A stretch of 64,000 bases of DNA from Elysia crispata (taxonomy: Eukaryota > Mollusca > Gastropoda > Plakobranchidae), in NCBI GenBank assembly GCA_033675545.1, contig JAWDGP010006763.1:551001-615000 (forward strand), read 5' to 3'. A model generated the notes under the pieces. That model was not told the DNA's origin and searched no databases. It was given only the letters and a program-made list of their open reading frames with translations. Within the stretch, counting starts at the first letter, position 1. Each line of letters begins with the position of its first letter. Below are positions 61,818-64,000 of the stretch, in pieces. The translations under genes were made by a program, and so were the position numbers.

Positions 61818-64000
61818 TTCCAAGAAACATAACTGCAGAATTGATGAAAACCAGAAGACTGCAGTAGTCTTCAAATACTTTCGTGATGAAACAATGCTTG
61901 AAATAAAGCAAATTTGAAAACACCTTCTCAGAGAATATGAATGAATCCTGCAAGAAAAGAAAGCAAAGTCTGTCCCTACTGGAGAACAATGAAGAAAAAG
62001 GAGAGACAGAGAGAGAAAAGCTAGGAACAAAGATGATTAAAATATGATGATGATTTTGTTGATGCACAGAAAAAAGGCTGTTGCCCTTGAAACATCAGAA
62101 GATTTGGGCATTTTTAACTAAGATCTAGAGCTATGCCTTGACATGAGATCCATTTTGTAACCCGTCTAGCCTTACTCTCATTTTAGCCAATAATTGATAC
62201 AAAAAAATCTAAAAGTTAAGTTCTTCCAGCTGGCACCATTTTGCTGCCATGCCAGCCACGGCTGTTTATCTTGCATCCATGCTCTTTGTAGATGAAAATG
62301 GCTTCTTTATAGACCTTTTAGTAGTTTGAAGTTGCCCTTTTAATAAACAAATGCCATCGCATTCAGTGGAAGCTAGATTTGCTGCATATCATAAAAATGC
62401 CTTCGTTGTATGCTGTATCAGATCTATGACACAAGAAAATCTCATCATTTCCATACCATGTACAAATGATCTTATAATGGGATGAAATCAAAATATTATA
62501 AGTTTGCCACAAGCATCCTCCAACTTGCTCTGAAGCTGTAGATCTATTTGTTTTTTGTTTTTTGTTTTTTTTTTGAGTGCTTGCAATTAATGGGTTATTA
62601 ATATTATAGGATCTCTTAAGACAGCAGACAGAGCCTCTATTTAAAACTAACAAAAAGAGGCATATTTAGGCATTATCAGAATAGTAACATTTTCATCCTT
62701 TGTTGCCATGATGCCCAGATTTCTCACATTTGTCATTTTTAACACGATAATTCTTATTGCTCTAAGAGTATCTTTCCTTTGTACAGACTTTAGTTCTTAA
62801 CTACCATATAATGATGGACAATCAAAACAATATTTTAGTGCCAGTTTACAAGATACTACCCCACTTTGAAGTAAACATAGAAAAACAAACCAGAAGATTA
62901 TATTTTAGATGGCTCAGAAATAAGACTAAGCTGAAGGATTTAGGCTGAAGGCATATTTTCAGTCATCTAAACCATGAGACACTTCTCTTCAAAGCTGGTT
63001 TATTGCCCCTGGGGACCATAAAGCAATAGGTTATATTGCCACTGTGTGAGTTTAACTCTCTGCAGCCTCACTAATTGATGTCTGGGAGTCTAAAATGAAA
63101 CTTGCAAATAAAGTAAATATACCATCAACATATATTTATGTACCATTTCAAGTGGTACAAAAAATCTGCAACATTAAGATATCCATTAAAAAGGGCTCTC
63201 TCTAGGGACAAAACAAAAAACTAAGTTATTTTGATTTCAGACAACCAAAAAAAAAATGTGTGCAACCTATATCACAGCTGTTCAGAGGCGGCCCTTTAGT
63301 TCGCCAGCCACTGATCAGGTCATGAGGTCAACTGCTGGGTTCACAAGGATTCCCGATTTTGAGCTGGGGTGTTTAAGATGCATCATTCATTATGTTTAAA
63401 CATGCCTATAATCCCACTGGCTGCATCAATGTTAATGGAAACCATATAATATCAAGGTATTCATTTAGTATTGGGAAAAAATAATGGAAGTTTTATTTCT
63501 TTAACTGAAAGAAATGCAGAGCAGTTTTGTGCTCAGAAATTTGGTAGTTGTCACATTTCATTACAGGGTTGACAGTTTTAAGGATTCCAAATGAAATCAT
63601 TGGAACAATATTTTATGATGAATTTTAGCCAGTGATTTATCAATATATTGAATAATGCACATACCAAACGGCAACTGCGAGGAGTTCTTAGTTCTTTAGC
63701 TATCTTGATTAAGTTTCCGATCACAACCTTTTTACACAGCTACTCAGTTAAGAATCTTTATTCTTTGTCTCCTAAGTTTACCGTTCATCTCTATATTCTG
63801 AGTGGTATCGCGGCTCTTCGTTTATTGGTTCTAGATCTAGTACCATCATTCTCTTGAGACGAATTTAACAAATACCAATAGTGATCTATCAGAGAACAAT
63901 GATGAATCCGTGTGGTCATAGAAAACAGACTTAGTTTTATAACTTGATAAGTTTACACTACATTTTAGAATTAGGTTTAATGCTAAATCTAGATCTAGAG
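61818..64000. other. Right end of the window, upstream of the gene part seen
   Basis: Presumed NIPBL intron. It contains a T-rich run at 62541-62574, a less AT-rich patch at 63280-63370 and AGATCT units near 63830 and 63987. No exon could be supported with both splice sites and frame. Confidence 0.5.

Noticed and set aside
63663-63731. Minus-strand reading VVIGNLIKIAKELRTPRSCR ending at a gtatgt donor
   Set aside because: The donor is good and the phase would suit the upstream side of the candidate exon at 60860, but the only acceptor (aaaaag) has no pyrimidine tract and I know no similar NIPBL segment.

Overview
The window is animal nuclear DNA, AT-rich and poor in coding sequence. It is dominated by one large, intron-rich gene on the minus strand. 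I read that gene as NIPBL (Nipped-B/SCC2), the cohesin loader. Thirty-four exons between 60684 and 195 join in one unbroken frame of exactly 1,408 whole codons. Every junction has GT/AG ends and matching codon phase, and the order of conserved blocks follows the vertebrate protein from about its HP1-binding motif through most of its HEAT-repeat body. Both ends of the gene lie outside: the N-terminal MAU2-binding part is beyond 64000, and the last HEAT repeats and C-terminal tail are before position 1. No promoter of the gene is expected here. A further 40-bp exon is possible at 60860-60899.

The organism is most likely a lophotrochozoan invertebrate, perhaps a gastropod mollusc. The protein is close to vertebrate NIPBL, the introns are long and full of short decayed DNA transposons, and the 12-mer AGATCTAGATCT recurs. 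The species call is inference only.

Layout from left to right (3' to 5' along the gene). 1-5.7 kb: three exons, a tandem duplication, a hAT-like element and a broken LINE with later insertions. 5.7-12.7 kb: a three-deep nest of DNA transposons and a second copy of its outer member. 12.7-24.1 kb: dense exons of the distal HEAT repeats and one CAGGG-ended MITE. 24.1-34.1 kb: a GA microsatellite, a second copy of the innermost nested element, an old Ty3/Gypsy-like LTR fossil lying antisense to the gene, and a DNA element inserted in another repeat. 34-45 kb: sparse small exons in long introns. 45-54.7 kb: dense proximal HEAT exons, with an unexplained coding-like terminal-exon candidate carrying its own AATAAA at about 46.4 kb. 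54.7-64 kb: disordered N-terminal exons, including a 31-bp microexon and a PxVxL motif, then a TA-flanked pogo/Tigger-like element and unassigned sequence.

I see no second complete protein-coding gene, no tRNA or rRNA gene, no CRISPR array and no bacterial feature. The observations most worth following are the conserved HP1-type motif, the intronic terminal-exon candidate, the tandem acceptor at 10186/10202, the in-frame acidic cassette exon, and the nested transposon family with a shared G-run/C-run hairpin.
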